Shown here piece after piece: positions 48,290-56,892 of a DNA stretch of 64,000 bases. The notes below the pieces were generated by a model, which did no database searches, was not told the DNA's origin, and saw nothing but the letters and a program-made list of their open reading frames with translations. Each line of letters opens with the position of its first letter. Position 1 is the first letter of the stretch. Origin of the DNA: Thermococcus camini (GTDB lineage: Archaea; Methanobacteriota_B; Thermococci; Thermococcales; Thermococcaceae); the NCBI RefSeq assembly GCF_904067545.1, contig NZ_LR881183.1, forward strand, positions 1,926,277-1,990,276. The letters run 5' to 3'. The position numbers and the translations under genes are program-made.

Positions 48290-48576
48290 GGGAACCACCG
48301 AAGAATACTATGCGATATAGGTTAATTAACTTTGCACCTGAAACGGCACAGGCAAATTCAAGCATTCATTCTCCACAGGAAGCGAAGGGACTAAGGACCC
48401 ACCAATGTATAGTAAAATTTTAAGTTTGTAAATGTCCGGATGAAATCAAATGATCATTTCCACTGAAAGATGAATGAACTTAAATGGACACCAAAATACG
48501 GACAGTGATGGACTGTTTTGGACATTCTGAATAAACAAAAGTATTTTGCGATTAAGATAAGTTAAACACTTCAATA

Positions 48577-48604
48577 CCCCCTGGGAGTTTTGTTTCCAGT
48601 GGAG
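48577..48604 (-). promoter_or_regulatory. Long ORB box 1
   Basis: Read on the minus strand: TCCACTGGAAAC, then AAAACTCCCA and GGGGG. It is an inverted partner of box 2. Expected Orc1/Cdc6 binding site. Confidence 0.7.
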
Positions 48605-48854
48605 CAGGGTTTTGGTTACTCTCCTAGTTTTTTGTTTTGAGGTGTAAACTCTCCCGTTTTCTTTTAAACTTTTTGTATTTATATGTTTTCATGAACAATG
48701 TTCATAAAATTCCCAAATTTTCAAATAGTAATGAACGAAAGACTATAAAATTCAGGGTGTGTTTTTAAATCTGCCTATTTGATGTTCGAAATATCGTTTA
48801 TAAACACTTCTTTCATCTTTTCATCCTTGAAAATCCGTCCATCTCCAAAACCGG

Positions 48855-48884
48855 GTTCCAGTGGAAATGGAACTCTGGGGGGTC
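48855..48884 (+). promoter_or_regulatory. Long ORB box 2
   Basis: GTTCCAGTGGAAAT, then GGAACTCT and GGGGGG. The repeat core and the G-string at the same relative place as in box 1 mark it as a full-length ORB, in the opposite orientation. Confidence 0.7.
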
Positions 48885-48914
48885 TTTCAGATGGACATCG
48901 AAAAAGACCTTTGT

Positions 48915-48925
48915 TTCCACTGGAA
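48915..48925 (-). promoter_or_regulatory. Mini-ORB at oriC
   Basis: TTCCACTGGAA; on the minus strand it reads TTCCAGTGGAAACAAAGG, the mini-ORB with its usual AC-AAA continuation but without a G-string. Confidence 0.6.
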
Positions 48926-48996
48926 AAAATACTCCATCCGTGGACTTCTCGGGGCAGTGATGATAGTTTTTTAAAACCTCCTCTGTAGCTTATATC

Positions 48997-50013
48997 ATGA
49001 TTCCGGTACCACTCGTGCGAAGACTTCTCCAAATGAAGGCCAAGGTCAGCAGGAACCGGCTCCTTCAAATAGCGGCACTTGTGCTTATACTGGCGGCTAT
49101 CTTCGCGTTACTTTTCATGTATTTCGAGAACGTGGGCTTCTACACTGCCTTTTACTGGGCGGTCATAACGATGGCCACAATTGGATACGGTGATATAACT
49201 CCCCAAACCGAAGCCGGCCGCGCGGTGGCTATGGTCGCCGCCGTTGCTGGAATCTCGACTTTTACCGCCCTCGTTTCCATTCTGGCCGAATACTTCATTT
49301 CATCGTCTCTACGGAGGATGATGGGAATGCACAGTGTTAGATATTCCGGACACTACGTGATAATCGGCCGCGGGAGCAGCATACCAAGCTGCGTGAGCGA
49401 ACTCACCTCCGCGATTTCCAGTGGAGAGGTGGAGCTGAAACCTATAGTGGTGGTCTTCCCCGACGAGGGCGAGCGGAAGAAGGTCGAGCTTCCAGAGGAA
49501 GTGGAGGTTCTCATCGGCGACCCGACGAATCCGGAAACACTGGAACGCGCCCACGTGAAGGAGGCTTCCTACGTCATCCTTGCCCTCGAGGACGACTCGA
49601 AGTCCGTCTTCACTACCCTCATGGTGAAGCGCATGTCTAATGCGAAGGTATTCGTCGAAGCCCTCCGCGGGGAGAGCCTGGAGCTGCTCAAGGGGGCTGG
49701 AGCTGACAGGGTGATACTCAGCAGGAGCCTCGCGGGAAGGCTTCTCGCCAGTTCCGTTTTCGAGCCGGAGGTGGTGGACGTCATAGACGACCTGACCACA
49801 GCCTCAGGCGGCTACGATATCACCGTTCTGGAGCGGAGGGACCTGTGGGGCGTCCCCTACGTCGAGGCCATGAAACGCCTCCACGGTGAAGGCTACTTCC
49901 TCCTTGGTTATTACAAGGAAAAGCCCGTTCTCAATCCTGTGCTGAATGAGGAGATTCCCGAAGGGTCAAAACTGATCGTCATAAAGCCCGGCTCTTCCAG
50001 TGGAAAAAGGTGA
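48997..50013 (+). CDS. Potassium channel with RCK/TrkA-N domain
   Basis: A 338-aa K+ channel. Two membrane helices flank a pore with the selectivity filter TIGYGD (about residues 67-72). The cytosolic TrkA-N (RCK) domain starts near HYVIIGRGSS and is followed by a TrkA-C-like part. It has MthK-type architecture. It is likely leaderless: TTTTTTAAAA at ~48966 is about 28 nt before ATG 48997. Its coding sequence carries mini-ORB-like sites at 49416-49426 and 49995-50005, the latter coding the Ser/Gly tail. Confidence 0.9.
   Translation: MIPVPLVRRLLQMKAKVSRNRLLQIAALVLILAAIFALLFMYFENVGFYTAFYWAVITMATIGYGDITPQTEAGRAVAMVAAVAGISTFTALVSILAEYFISSSLRRMMGMHSVRYSGHYVIIGRGSSIPSCVSELTSAISSGEVELKPIVVVFPDEGERKKVELPEEVEVLIGDPTNPETLERAHVKEASYVILALEDDSKSVFTTLMVKRMSNAKVFVEALRGESLELLKGAGADRVILSRSLAGRLLASSVFEPEVVDVIDDLTTASGGYDITVLERRDLWGVPYVEAMKRLHGEGYFLLGYYKEKPVLNPVLNEEIPEGSKLIVIKPGSSSGKR
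49416..50005. promoter_or_regulatory. Mini-ORB sequences in the K+ channel gene
   Basis: TTCCAGTGGAG (49416-49426) and TTCCAGTGGAA (49995-50005, followed by AAAGG). The second is an exact core match, at the last codons of the gene. Confidence 0.4.
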
Positions 50014-50200
50014 TGGTGTTGCTTTATTCTCTTTATGTCCAACCACATGCCCTATTTAAGCGCAGAACGGTTTTTCGGGGGCATGAATTTGAAATGTTCC
50101 TCAACAACGGGCAGTTTCATCTGCCGCTCCACCGGAAAGAAAAGTATATAACCCTTCGGCTTTTTACCCCTATGGAAGGTAGCCGTAGCGGGTGAGTGAG

Positions 50201-52711
50201 ATGCCAAGGAAGAAGAAGGCTGAGGATGAAATAAAAGAGCTCGAAGAGTTTGAGGAGCTCGATGTCGTTGAGGAGTCCCCATCAAGCTCAACCAAGAAAA
50301 AGAAGGAGAAAGAGATAAAGACCCTTGAAGACCTCCCAGGCGTTGGTCCAGCCACTGCTGAAAAGCTCCGCGAGGCTGGTTACGACAGCATCGAGGCCAT
50401 AGCCGTTGCCTCTCCGATGGAACTTAAGGAGATCGCGGGAATAAGTGAAGGTGCAGCGCTCAAGATAATCCAGGCCGCAAGGGAAGCGGCAAACATAGGG
50501 ACCTTCATGCGCGCTGACGAGTACCTGGAGAGGAGGAGCACCATCGGCAAGATCTCCACTGGAAGCAAGAGCCTCGATAAGCTCCTCGGTGGTGGTATTG
50601 AGACCCAGGCGATAACAGAGGTCTTCGGTGAGTTCGGTAGCGGGAAGTGCTTTGCCAAGGATACAAAAGTTTACTACGAGAACGATACTCTCGTTCACTT
50701 TGAGACTATTGAGGAGATGTACGAGAAGTACAGGGCCTTGGGCGGGGAAGTTTCCTTCGACACTGGCTTTGCGGTTCCACTGGAAACCGTCAGCGTCTAC
50801 ACTTTTGATCCTGCGACCGGAGAAATAAAGCGCACTAAGGCATCTTATCTGTATCGCGAGCGGGTCAGGAAAATACTTCATCTTAACCTCTCTCGGGGAC
50901 GGAAGCTCAGGATAACCGCAGTTCATCCTGTTCTTGTCTTTAGAAACGGCCTTCAGTGGGTTCGTGCTGGGGAGCTCAGGGAAGGCGACGTTGTGGTCGG
51001 GATCCGCAGGGTTCCTGCAAATTCCCTGGAAGTTCCAGAGGCGAAGGCGTACTTCCTCGGTCTCTTTGTCGCTGAGGGTACATCCAACCCGCTCTCGATA
51101 ACAACGTCCTCGGAGAAGCTCAGGGATTTCATAGTGGAGTTCATCAGGAAGTACGACGGCTACGACCCCACCGTTGAGATGAGACGCGGCCTTTACCGGA
51201 TACTCCTTAGGAAGAAGACCGCCGAGTGGCTCGGCGGCATCGCGGCGTCAACGGCCGAGACAAAATCCGTTCCAGAGGAAATACTCAACGGTGACGAGGG
51301 TACGATAGTAAGCTTCCTCGCCGGCTACCTCGACGGTGATGGCCACATTGCGGATTCTCACGTCGAGTTCACTACAAAGAGCAAAGACCTTATGGAAGGC
51401 ATCGTTTTCCTGCTGAAGCGTCTTGGAATCTCCCCCTCGGTCTCAGAGAAGGTCATAAACGGAGAAACCTACTACAGGATTTTCATAACTGGTGAGGACA
51501 GGGCTTCCTTCAGCTCTGTTCTTGAGGTTTCCCTCATCAAGAACTCGGAGCTACCCGGGGGCGGCGTTGGTCGTTATCCCCCAGCAGTGGCCAGGTACCT
51601 CTCTGCCCTTTACTCTGAATTCAGGTTGCCAAAGAGGGATGGTGAAACTGCATACCACATTCTGACACGCAGTAAGAACGTCTGGTTCACCGAGAGAACC
51701 CTTGAAAGGATCTCTGACTACTTCAGGGATGCTCTCAACAGGCTTGAACTCACAAAGAAAGCAATTGAAAACGGGGAGAAACCAGAGCTTCCGTTCCCGT
51801 GGACGGTTCTCAGGAAGTATGGCTTTACCGATAGGCAGATTTCGAACTACCGTACGAGAGGACTTCCAAAGCGCGAACCCCTTGGGGATAGGGTGGTCTC
51901 GGCTCTTCTGAGTGAGATTGAAGAGCACGAGAGGATTGCCAGAAAAGCCATTGAATTTATTGAGCTCGTCAAAAAGCTGGAGTTCTACGAGGTAAAGTCC
52001 GTTGAACTGGTTGAATACAACGACTGGGTCTACGACCTCGTTGTTCCAGAGACACACAACTTCATAGCCCCGAACGGCCTCGTCCTCCACAACACCCAGC
52101 TGGCGCACACCCTCGCGGTGATGGTTCAGCTCCCGGGGGAGGAGGGAGGCCTTCACGGCTCTGTCGTTTGGATAGACACCGAGAACACCTTCAGGCCGGA
52201 GAGAATAAGACAGATAGCCGAGGCCAGGGGCCTCGACCCCGACGAGACGCTCAAGAACATTTACGTGGCCAGGGCCTTCAACAGCAACCACCAGATGCTC
52301 CTAGTCGAGAGGGCCGAGGAGATAATCAAGGAGAAGGCCGAGACGGACAGGCCGGTCAAGCTCCTTGTCGTCGATTCCCTAATGGCCCACTTCAGGAGCG
52401 AGTACGTCGGCAGGGGAACGCTGGCGGAGAGGCAGCAGAAGCTGGCCAAGCACCTCGCCGACCTGCACCGCATTGCTGACCTCTACGACATAGCTGTCTT
52501 CGTCACCAACCAGGTACAAGCCAAACCGGATGCCTTTTTCGGCGACCCGACGAGGCCCGTCGGCGGCCACATCCTCGCCCACAGCGCGACCCTTAGGATT
52601 TACCTGAGGAAGGGCAAGGCCGGCAAGCGCGTCGCCAGGCTCATAGACAGCCCGCACCTTCCAGAGGGTGAGGCGATCTTCAGGATAACCGACAAGGGCG
52701 CCGAGGACTGA
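50201..52711 (+). CDS. radA: DNA repair and recombination protein RadA, with intein
   Basis: Archaeal RecA/Rad51 recombinase. The precursor is 836 aa: N-extein 149, intein 482, C-extein 205, giving a mature protein of 354 aa. The N-terminus has an acidic/Lys-rich leader and an HhH domain ([17 protein letters not shown]). Walker A (GEFGSGK|TQLAHT) is cut by the intein after Lys 149; Walker B is [19 protein letters not shown] (core LLVVDS), and the L2 region is [17 protein letters not shown] 50201 follows GGGTGAG. nucS follows 35 bp later. Confidence 0.97.
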   Translation: MPRKKKAEDEIKELEEFEELDVVEESPSSSTKKKKEKEIKTLEDLPGVGPATAEKLREAGYDSIEAIAVASPMELKEIAGISEGAALKIIQAAREAANIGTFMRADEYLERRSTIGKISTGSKSLDKLLGGGIETQAITEVFGEFGSGKCFAKDTKVYYENDTLVHFETIEEMYEKYRALGGEVSFDTGFAVPLETVSVYTFDPATGEIKRTKASYLYRERVRKILHLNLSRGRKLRITAVHPVLVFRNGLQWVRAGELREGDVVVGIRRVPANSLEVPEAKAYFLGLFVAEGTSNPLSITTSSEKLRDFIVEFIRKYDGYDPTVEMRRGLYRILLRKKTAEWLGGIAASTAETKSVPEEILNGDEGTIVSFLAGYLDGDGHIADSHVEFTTKSKDLMEGIVFLLKRLGISPSVSEKVINGETYYRIFITGEDRASFSSVLEVSLIKNSELPGGGVGRYPPAVARYLSALYSEFRLPKRDGETAYHILTRSKNVWFTERTLERISDYFRDALNRLELTKKAIENGEKPELPFPWTVLRKYGFTDRQISNYRTRGLPKREPLGDRVVSALLSEIEEHERIARKAIEFIELVKKLEFYEVKSVELVEYNDWVYDLVVPETHNFIAPNGLVLHNTQLAHTLAVMVQLPGEEGGLHGSVVWIDTENTFRPERIRQIAEARGLDPDETLKNIYVARAFNSNHQMLLVERAEEIIKEKAETDRPVKLLVVDSLMAHFRSEYVGRGTLAERQQKLAKHLADLHRIADLYDIAVFVTNQVQAKPDAFFGDPTRPVGGHILAHSATLRIYLRKGKAGKRVARLIDSPHLPEGEAIFRITDKGAED
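50555..50785. promoter_or_regulatory. Mini-ORB-like sequences in radA
   Basis: TCCACTGGAA (50555-50564, in conserved ISTGSK codons) and TTCCACTGGAA (50775-50785, within the intein, followed by ACC). The first may be coincidence, since the protein fixes these codons. Confidence 0.3.
50648..52093 (+). mobile_element. RadA intein with LAGLIDADG homing endonuclease
   Basis: A 482-aa in-frame intein in the P-loop. It starts with Cys ([12 protein letters not shown]), carries block B ([14 protein letters not shown]), ends in VLHN, and the next extein residue is Thr: a complete set of splicing residues. Two DOD endonuclease motifs are present, [10 protein letters not shown] and [12 protein letters not shown]. 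So it may still home. Its codons are more A/T-rich than the exteins. A mini-ORB core (50775-50785) lies inside it. Confidence 0.93.
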
Positions 52712-52746
52712 GTTAGCTTTTTAACCCCTCTTCTTTACCTCACTCC

Positions 52747-53499
52747 ATGTCAAAGGTTGAGGCCGTTCAGAACCCCTCCCGCGATGAACTCATGAGGATG
52801 GTCGATTCCGCCCTGTCATCCGAGGCAATGCTGACGATATTAGCCCGATGTAAGGTTCACTACGATGGAAGGGCTAAGAGCGAGCTCGGCTCCGGCGACA
52901 GGGTGATAATAATCAAGCCGGACGGCGCTTTTCTCATCCATCAGAGCAGGAAGAGGGAACCCGTCAACTGGCAGCCGCCGGGGAGCTTCGTAACGGTTGA
53001 GGAGCGCGATGGGATTCTAGTCCTCCGCTCTGTCCGGCGAAAGCCGAAGGAAATACTTGAAGTCGAGCTTGAGGAAGTCTATATGATCTCCCTGTTCAGG
53101 GCTGAGGACTACGAGGAGCTCGCTTTAACGGGCAGCGAGGCCGAGATGGCGGAGATGATATTTAAGAATCCCGAACTCATTGAGCCGGGCTTCAAGCCCC
53201 TCTTCAGGGAGAAGCAGATCGGCCACGGCATAGTGGACATCCTAGGGCGCGATAAGAACGGAAACCTCGTCGTCCTTGAGCTGAAGCGCAGGAAAGCTGA
53301 TTTGCATGCCGTAAGCCAGCTGAAGCGCTACGTTGAGGCACTTAAAAAGGAGCACTCAAAGGTTAGGGGAATCCTCGTGGCTCCTTCTCTCACTTCGGGG
53401 GCGAAGAGGCTCCTTGAAAAGGAGGGCCTTGAGTTCAGGAAGGTTGAGCCGCCGAAGAGGGAAAAGCTCGGGAAGGGCAGGCAGAAAACCCTGTTTTAG
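52747..53499 (+). CDS. nucS: Endonuclease NucS/EndoMS
   Basis: Mismatch-specific endonuclease (EndoMS) that cuts both strands at certain mismatches and also acts on branched or ssDNA ends. The 250-aa protein has an N-terminal dimer domain and a RecB-like nuclease (GHGIVDILGRDKNGNLVVLELKRRKADLHAVSQL; D, E and K of the VDxn-ExK motif). The last residues GRQKTLF form a PCNA-binding (PIP-like) end. It lies just behind radA, as in other Thermococcales, forming a repair operon. Confidence 0.95.
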   Translation: MSKVEAVQNPSRDELMRMVDSALSSEAMLTILARCKVHYDGRAKSELGSGDRVIIIKPDGAFLIHQSRKREPVNWQPPGSFVTVEERDGILVLRSVRRKPKEILEVELEEVYMISLFRAEDYEELALTGSEAEMAEMIFKNPELIEPGFKPLFREKQIGHGIVDILGRDKNGNLVVLELKRRKADLHAVSQLKRYVEALKKEHSKVRGILVAPSLTSGAKRLLEKEGLEFRKVEPPKREKLGKGRQKTLF

Positions 53500-53876
53500 C
53501 CTATGTCCATCTCCTGTGGCAGCATCTCGCGAACCCTGACCACCAGCACCGTGTTCCTCTTCCTCACCTCAACTATCCTGCCGAGGCCCAGAAGCCTCAC
53601 CTGCGCCCTGCACACGGTCACTTCCCTCTCGTCGCTCTCCTCCCATGGAATCCTCTGCTCCATGCTCTCCAGGCGGAGTATCTCCGCGAGGAGTCCCTCA
53701 GTACCCACGGTGACGTCTTGGAAAGTCTCGTAGGTGAGGAAGACCCTCCCGAGCTCGCGGGCCCTTTCAAGCGCGATAACGTTCCTCGCGCCCCTTATCT
53801 CCAGGGTCTTGTACGGGCTCCTCAAAAGCTCATCAAGAACCCGTCTCGCAATTCCGGCGAGGGTTATCGCCTCCAT
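53496..53876 (-). CDS. DUF473 protein
   Basis: A 126-aa protein (MEAITLAGIARRVLDELLRSPYKTLEIRGARNVIAL…LLGLGRIVEVRKRNTVLVVRVREM). The N-terminal helix plus beta-rich end fit archaeal DUF473, of unknown function. It is downstream of the proteasome chaperone gene on the same strand with a 9-nt gap, and overlaps nucS by 4 bp at its 3' end. Confidence 0.65.
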   Translation of the reverse strand: MEAITLAGIARRVLDELLRSPYKTLEIRGARNVIALERARELGRVFLTYETFQDVTVGTEGLLAEILRLESMEQRIPWEESDEREVTVCRAQVRLLGLGRIVEVRKRNTVLVVRVREMLPQEMDIG

Positions 53877-53885
53877 ACTCCCACC

Positions 53886-54614
53886 TCACAGGTAGATGCT
53901 CTCGTACTGCTTCTCGGCCTTTCTCCTCGCCTGCTCCATCTGCTCGTGCATCTTCCTCAGCTGGGCCTCTATCATCTCCGCCTCCTTGATGAGCGGCTCC
54001 GTTGAGACCTCTATTGGCGTCAGCTTCTTGAGGATCTCTATGACGTTCGCCGCTGCCCTTGGGTCGGGTCTGTCCCCGAAGGTCTCGCCGAGCAAAACGT
54101 AGGCGTCGAGTTTCTCCTTGCTCGCCTCCCAGAGGAGCTTCCCGCTCATGCCCATAATGGAACCGTACTGGAGGATTTTCACTCCCAGGTTCTCAAGCTC
54201 CCTGTTCAGCTCTGCCCTTGCTCCAACGCCCCAGACGTCCATTCTCTCCTTGAAAAAGCCTATCCCGATGCCCCCTAGGGACACCACCTTCTCTGCGCCC
54301 ATTTCCTTTAGGTACTTCACGAGCTCCCGGGCTATCTCGCTCACGAGGGTTGGGGGCACGTAGATGTCCGCCATGGCCAGTATCAGGTTGCCCTTCCCGT
54401 AGAACCTCAGCGGGGGGTTGGGCTTTCCTTCGAGGATCAGCGCCATGGGCGGGATGAACGGACTTTCCACGTAGCCTATCATCTCCATTCCGAGCTCTTT
54501 CGCCAAGAAGTTGGCCGCTATGTGGCCAACCAGGCCTATCCCTGGGTAGCCCTCTATCAGTATAGGATTCCTTATCTCCGGGAGCACTATCTTCACAGGC
54601 CCCCCGTTGTCCAT
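53886..54614 (-). CDS. pbaB: PAC2-family proteasome chaperone/activator, PbaB-like
   Basis: A 242-aa protein of the PAC2 family (ILIEGYPGIGLVGHIAANFLAKELG; GGIGIGFFKERMDVWGVG; helical C-terminus). The last three residues, Ile-Tyr-Leu, form an HbYX motif, the tail that docks in the alpha-ring pockets of the 20S proteasome. Archaeal PbaB (PF0015 in P. furiosus by memory) has this motif and binds and opens the 20S core. The gene order beside NucS and MTA phosphorylase matches. Confidence 0.8.
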   Translation of the reverse strand: MDNGGPVKIVLPEIRNPILIEGYPGIGLVGHIAANFLAKELGMEMIGYVESPFIPPMALILEGKPNPPLRFYGKGNLILAMADIYVPPTLVSEIARELVKYLKEMGAEKVVSLGGIGIGFFKERMDVWGVGARAELNRELENLGVKILQYGSIMGMSGKLLWEASKEKLDAYVLLGETFGDRPDPRAAANVIEILKKLTPIEVSTEPLIKEAEMIEAQLRKMHEQMEQARRKAEKQYESIYL

Positions 54615-54907
54615 GCTCCCACCCCCTAAAAATTTAATTCCAAAAGGTTATTAAAGTTTTGGACTCTATCGTTCCGGAGTCAATGCTGGGGCCGATTTGT
54701 CTTGTAGTATATTGGGTCGAATATTACGAGAAAACATTAGAAATTCCTTAAGACGTCAATACTTTCTATTTTGAGTTTTGTGTTCTAAACTATTGTCGAT
54801 AGAAAACTATATATAGGTCTAATGCCTAATGGTGATGTCCGTGAGATGGACAGTTCACTCAGAACCTTACAAGCATCCTGACATGCCCAAAATTGGGGGT
54901 ACCCGGC
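54615..54907. other. Intergenic region
   Basis: About 290 bp, AT-rich. It has a TATA-like ACTATATATAGG (54806-54818) that can drive the following gene or a short transcript. No tRNA or clear C/D-box RNA is visible; a 47-codon frame (54836-54976) overlaps the next gene and is not supported. Confidence 0.4.
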
Positions 54908-55210
54908 ATGGAACTAAAGCGGATTTTCTCCCTTCTTTCCCTTTTTGCAATTTCAGCTGTAACAATCTACTTTGAATTCTGGTATCTTCCCTTCACGACC
55001 GAGTGCTATTACGTAAGGGGACCCATTATCTATGATAATCCCTGTCTGGTTCTCTCCGCAGTCTTGGAGTCGCTGGGTCTTGTGGTTTTGGCCTCGCTTT
55101 TCTCTAACAAGAGGGTCTTCCTTGCGACGAGCATACCCTGCTCTGGCTTTCCGCTTCTCATGGGCGTTACCCGCTTCGACAGGACCCTCGCGGGGTGGTC
55201 CTCTGTTTGA
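54908..55210 (+). CDS. Short membrane protein, truncated paralogue of the next gene
   Basis: A 100-aa protein with two membrane helices. Its residues FEFWYLPFTTECYY…DNPCLVLS match FEFLYLFGSLDGTCY…NLPCLVFS of the following gene, so it is a paralogue that ends early (TGA 55208-55210) where the neighbour continues for another 140 aa. There is no strong Shine-Dalgarno at ATG 54908. It may be a decaying copy. Confidence 0.5.
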   Translation: MELKRIFSLLSLFAISAVTIYFEFWYLPFTTECYYVRGPIIYDNPCLVLSAVLESLGLVVLASLFSNKRVFLATSIPCSGFPLLMGVTRFDRTLAGWSSV

Positions 55211-55225
55211 AGGGCGGTGTTGGAA

Positions 55226-55933
55226 ATGAAAGCAAAGCCCCACAGAAATAGTAGGACGATTCAAAGGTTGCTCCTAGCGGCTTTACTAACAATTTTTGCG
55301 TTTTTTGAGTTCTTATATCTCTTTGGCTCCTTGGACGGGACGTGCTACGCATTCTGCGTAACCTTTTACAATCTGCCTTGTCTCGTTTTTTCAGTGGGGA
55401 TGTTCATCTTTGGTTTGGCTTCGGTGATAGCGTGGTTTCCCAGGTACGAGAAGCTTTTCATGGCGTCTCTTTCCACTTACTTTGGAGTTACCCTGCTGGC
55501 TTTCCTCTGCTGGGCTCCCTGGGTTCCAATTCTAGCCTTCGCGAGTCTGGTTCTCTCGCTCATCGCTTTCGGACTCTCTGGAAATGGTGTTACACAGCCA
55601 GGAGGGGAGGCAGAAAGATTGTCTTTTGGCCTCGCCCTCTCTACCTTTCTCGTCTTTGCAATCGACGGTGTTATCAGTTGCATTGACTTCACCCCAGAGT
55701 CCGCTTCCTGCGCGCTTCTCCTGTTGGGTTTGCTCTCGATTCCCCTTAGGACAAAGCGCCCGCGTTACTCCTCCATCCCGCTCTTGCTGTACTTCTTTCT
55801 CTACATTGTTTTCTTGGGTTCCTCAGGTGCTCGGAGCTTTGCTCTATTCGGATTGGGGATCTCGGTCCTTGCGCTGGTTTTTGCCTTTAGGGATATTAAT
55901 GATGACGATGGTGTGGGCGATAAAAGGGGTTGA
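55226..55933 (+). CDS. Uncharacterised multi-pass membrane protein
   Basis: A 235-aa protein with six or seven hydrophobic helices and a short basic N-terminus (MKAKPHRNSRT). Two cysteine pairs lie in the first periplasm-like loop. GGCGGTG precedes the ATG. Codon use is more T-rich than in the surroundings. Function unknown; the tandem truncated copy lies upstream. Confidence 0.6.
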   Translation: MKAKPHRNSRTIQRLLLAALLTIFAFFEFLYLFGSLDGTCYAFCVTFYNLPCLVFSVGMFIFGLASVIAWFPRYEKLFMASLSTYFGVTLLAFLCWAPWVPILAFASLVLSLIAFGLSGNGVTQPGGEAERLSFGLALSTFLVFAIDGVISCIDFTPESASCALLLLGLLSIPLRTKRPRYSSIPLLLYFFLYIVFLGSSGARSFALFGLGISVLALVFAFRDINDDDGVGDKRG

Positions 55934-55955
55934 AATTCCACTGTTGGGGCTTCAT

Positions 55956-55982
55956 TTCCACTGGAAAAGCAACCCTTATATG
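55956..55982 (+). promoter_or_regulatory. Mini-ORB next to the mtaP TATA box
   Basis: TTCCACTGGAA (55956-55966) sits 8 nt before CTTATATG (55975-55982). It occupies the BRE/upstream position of the mtaP promoter. Orc1/Cdc6 bound there could affect transcription. Confidence 0.4.
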
Positions 55983-56013
55983 AGTGAAGCTAGTATTTAA
56001 CACGGTGATGACC

Positions 56014-56787
56014 ATGCCGAAGATAGGTATCATCGGTGGTTCCGGTGTTTACGGCGTCTTCGAGCCGAAAGAGACGGTGAAGGTTCACACGCCCTACGGC
56101 AGGCCTTCGGCTCCAGTGGAGATAGGAGAAATCGAGGGTGTTGAGGTTGCCTTTATCCCGAGACACGGCAAGCACCACGAGTTCCCGCCCCATGAGGTTC
56201 CCTATCGCGCGAACATCTGGGCGCTCAAAGAGCTCGGCGTTGAGAGGGTCATCGGTGTTACGGCTGTGGGCTCGCTCCGGGAGGAGTACAAACCGGGGGA
56301 CATCGTCATAACCGACCAGTTCATCGACTTCACCAAAAAGAGGGACTACACCTTCTACAACGGGCCGCGCGTTGCCCACGTTTCCATGGCCGACCCCTTC
56401 TGCCCGGAGATGAGGAAGATATTCTACGAGACGGCGAAGGAGCTCGGCTTTCCGGTCCATGAAAATGGCACCTACGTCTGCATCGAGGGGCCGAGGTTCT
56501 CAACGCGCGCTGAGAGCTTCATGTTCAGGCAGTATGCCCACATCATTGGCATGACGCTCGTTCCTGAGGTAAACCTAGCCAGGGAGCTCGGCATGTGCTA
56601 CGTCAACATAGCGACCGTTACCGACTACGACGTCTGGGCTGACAAGCCCGTCGATGCACAGGAAGTGCTCAAGGTGATGAAGGAAAACAACTACAAGGTC
56701 CAGGAACTGCTCAAGAAGGCCATCCCGAGGATTCCAGAGGAGAGGAAGTGCAGCTGTGGGGAGGTTCTCAAGACGATGTTCGTGTGA
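56014..56787 (+). CDS. mtaP: 5'-methylthioadenosine phosphorylase II
   Basis: Splits methylthioadenosine (and adenosine) with phosphate. The 257-aa PNP-family protein has [10 protein letters not shown], the phosphate residues in [22 protein letters not shown], and the substrate segment [16 protein letters not shown]. The C-terminus carries CSCG, the Cys-X-Cys known from the P. furiosus enzyme (PF0016). ATG 56014 is spaced from GGTGAT; ATG 56008 is inside it. Two genes on, an MTA deaminase suggests a local purine/MTA salvage group. Confidence 0.93.
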   Translation: MPKIGIIGGSGVYGVFEPKETVKVHTPYGRPSAPVEIGEIEGVEVAFIPRHGKHHEFPPHEVPYRANIWALKELGVERVIGVTAVGSLREEYKPGDIVITDQFIDFTKKRDYTFYNGPRVAHVSMADPFCPEMRKIFYETAKELGFPVHENGTYVCIEGPRFSTRAESFMFRQYAHIIGMTLVPEVNLARELGMCYVNIATVTDYDVWADKPVDAQEVLKVMKENNYKVQELLKKAIPRIPEERKCSCGEVLKTMFV

Positions 56788-56892
56788 TGTTTTTGTCATT
56801 TTTATGCATATTTTCCGGGTTTTTGCTCTTGTGTTAATGGCTGTGAGTAAAAACTTATAAATCCTGATTGCAACGTTCTTCGGTGAACTTAA

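Larger units (their letters stand above)
48290..48996. other. oriC: Probable replication origin (oriC)
   Basis: A 700-bp AT-rich gap upstream of cdc6, between divergent gene blocks. Two long ORB-like boxes face each other: 48577-48604 (minus orientation, with a G5 string) and 48855-48884 (plus orientation, ends in G6). They flank about 250 bp of T/A-rich DNA, the likely unwinding element. A further mini-ORB is at 48915-48925 and weak ones at 48372 and 48458. This is the layout reported for the Pyrococcus origin. An ATGAACAATGTTCAT palindrome (48691-48705) lies in the core. Confidence 0.85.

Noticed and set aside
54836-54885. A possible C/D-box sRNA (GTGATGT … CCTGAC) behind a TATA box
   Set aside because: The C box has a mismatch and no internal D'/C' pair is visible.
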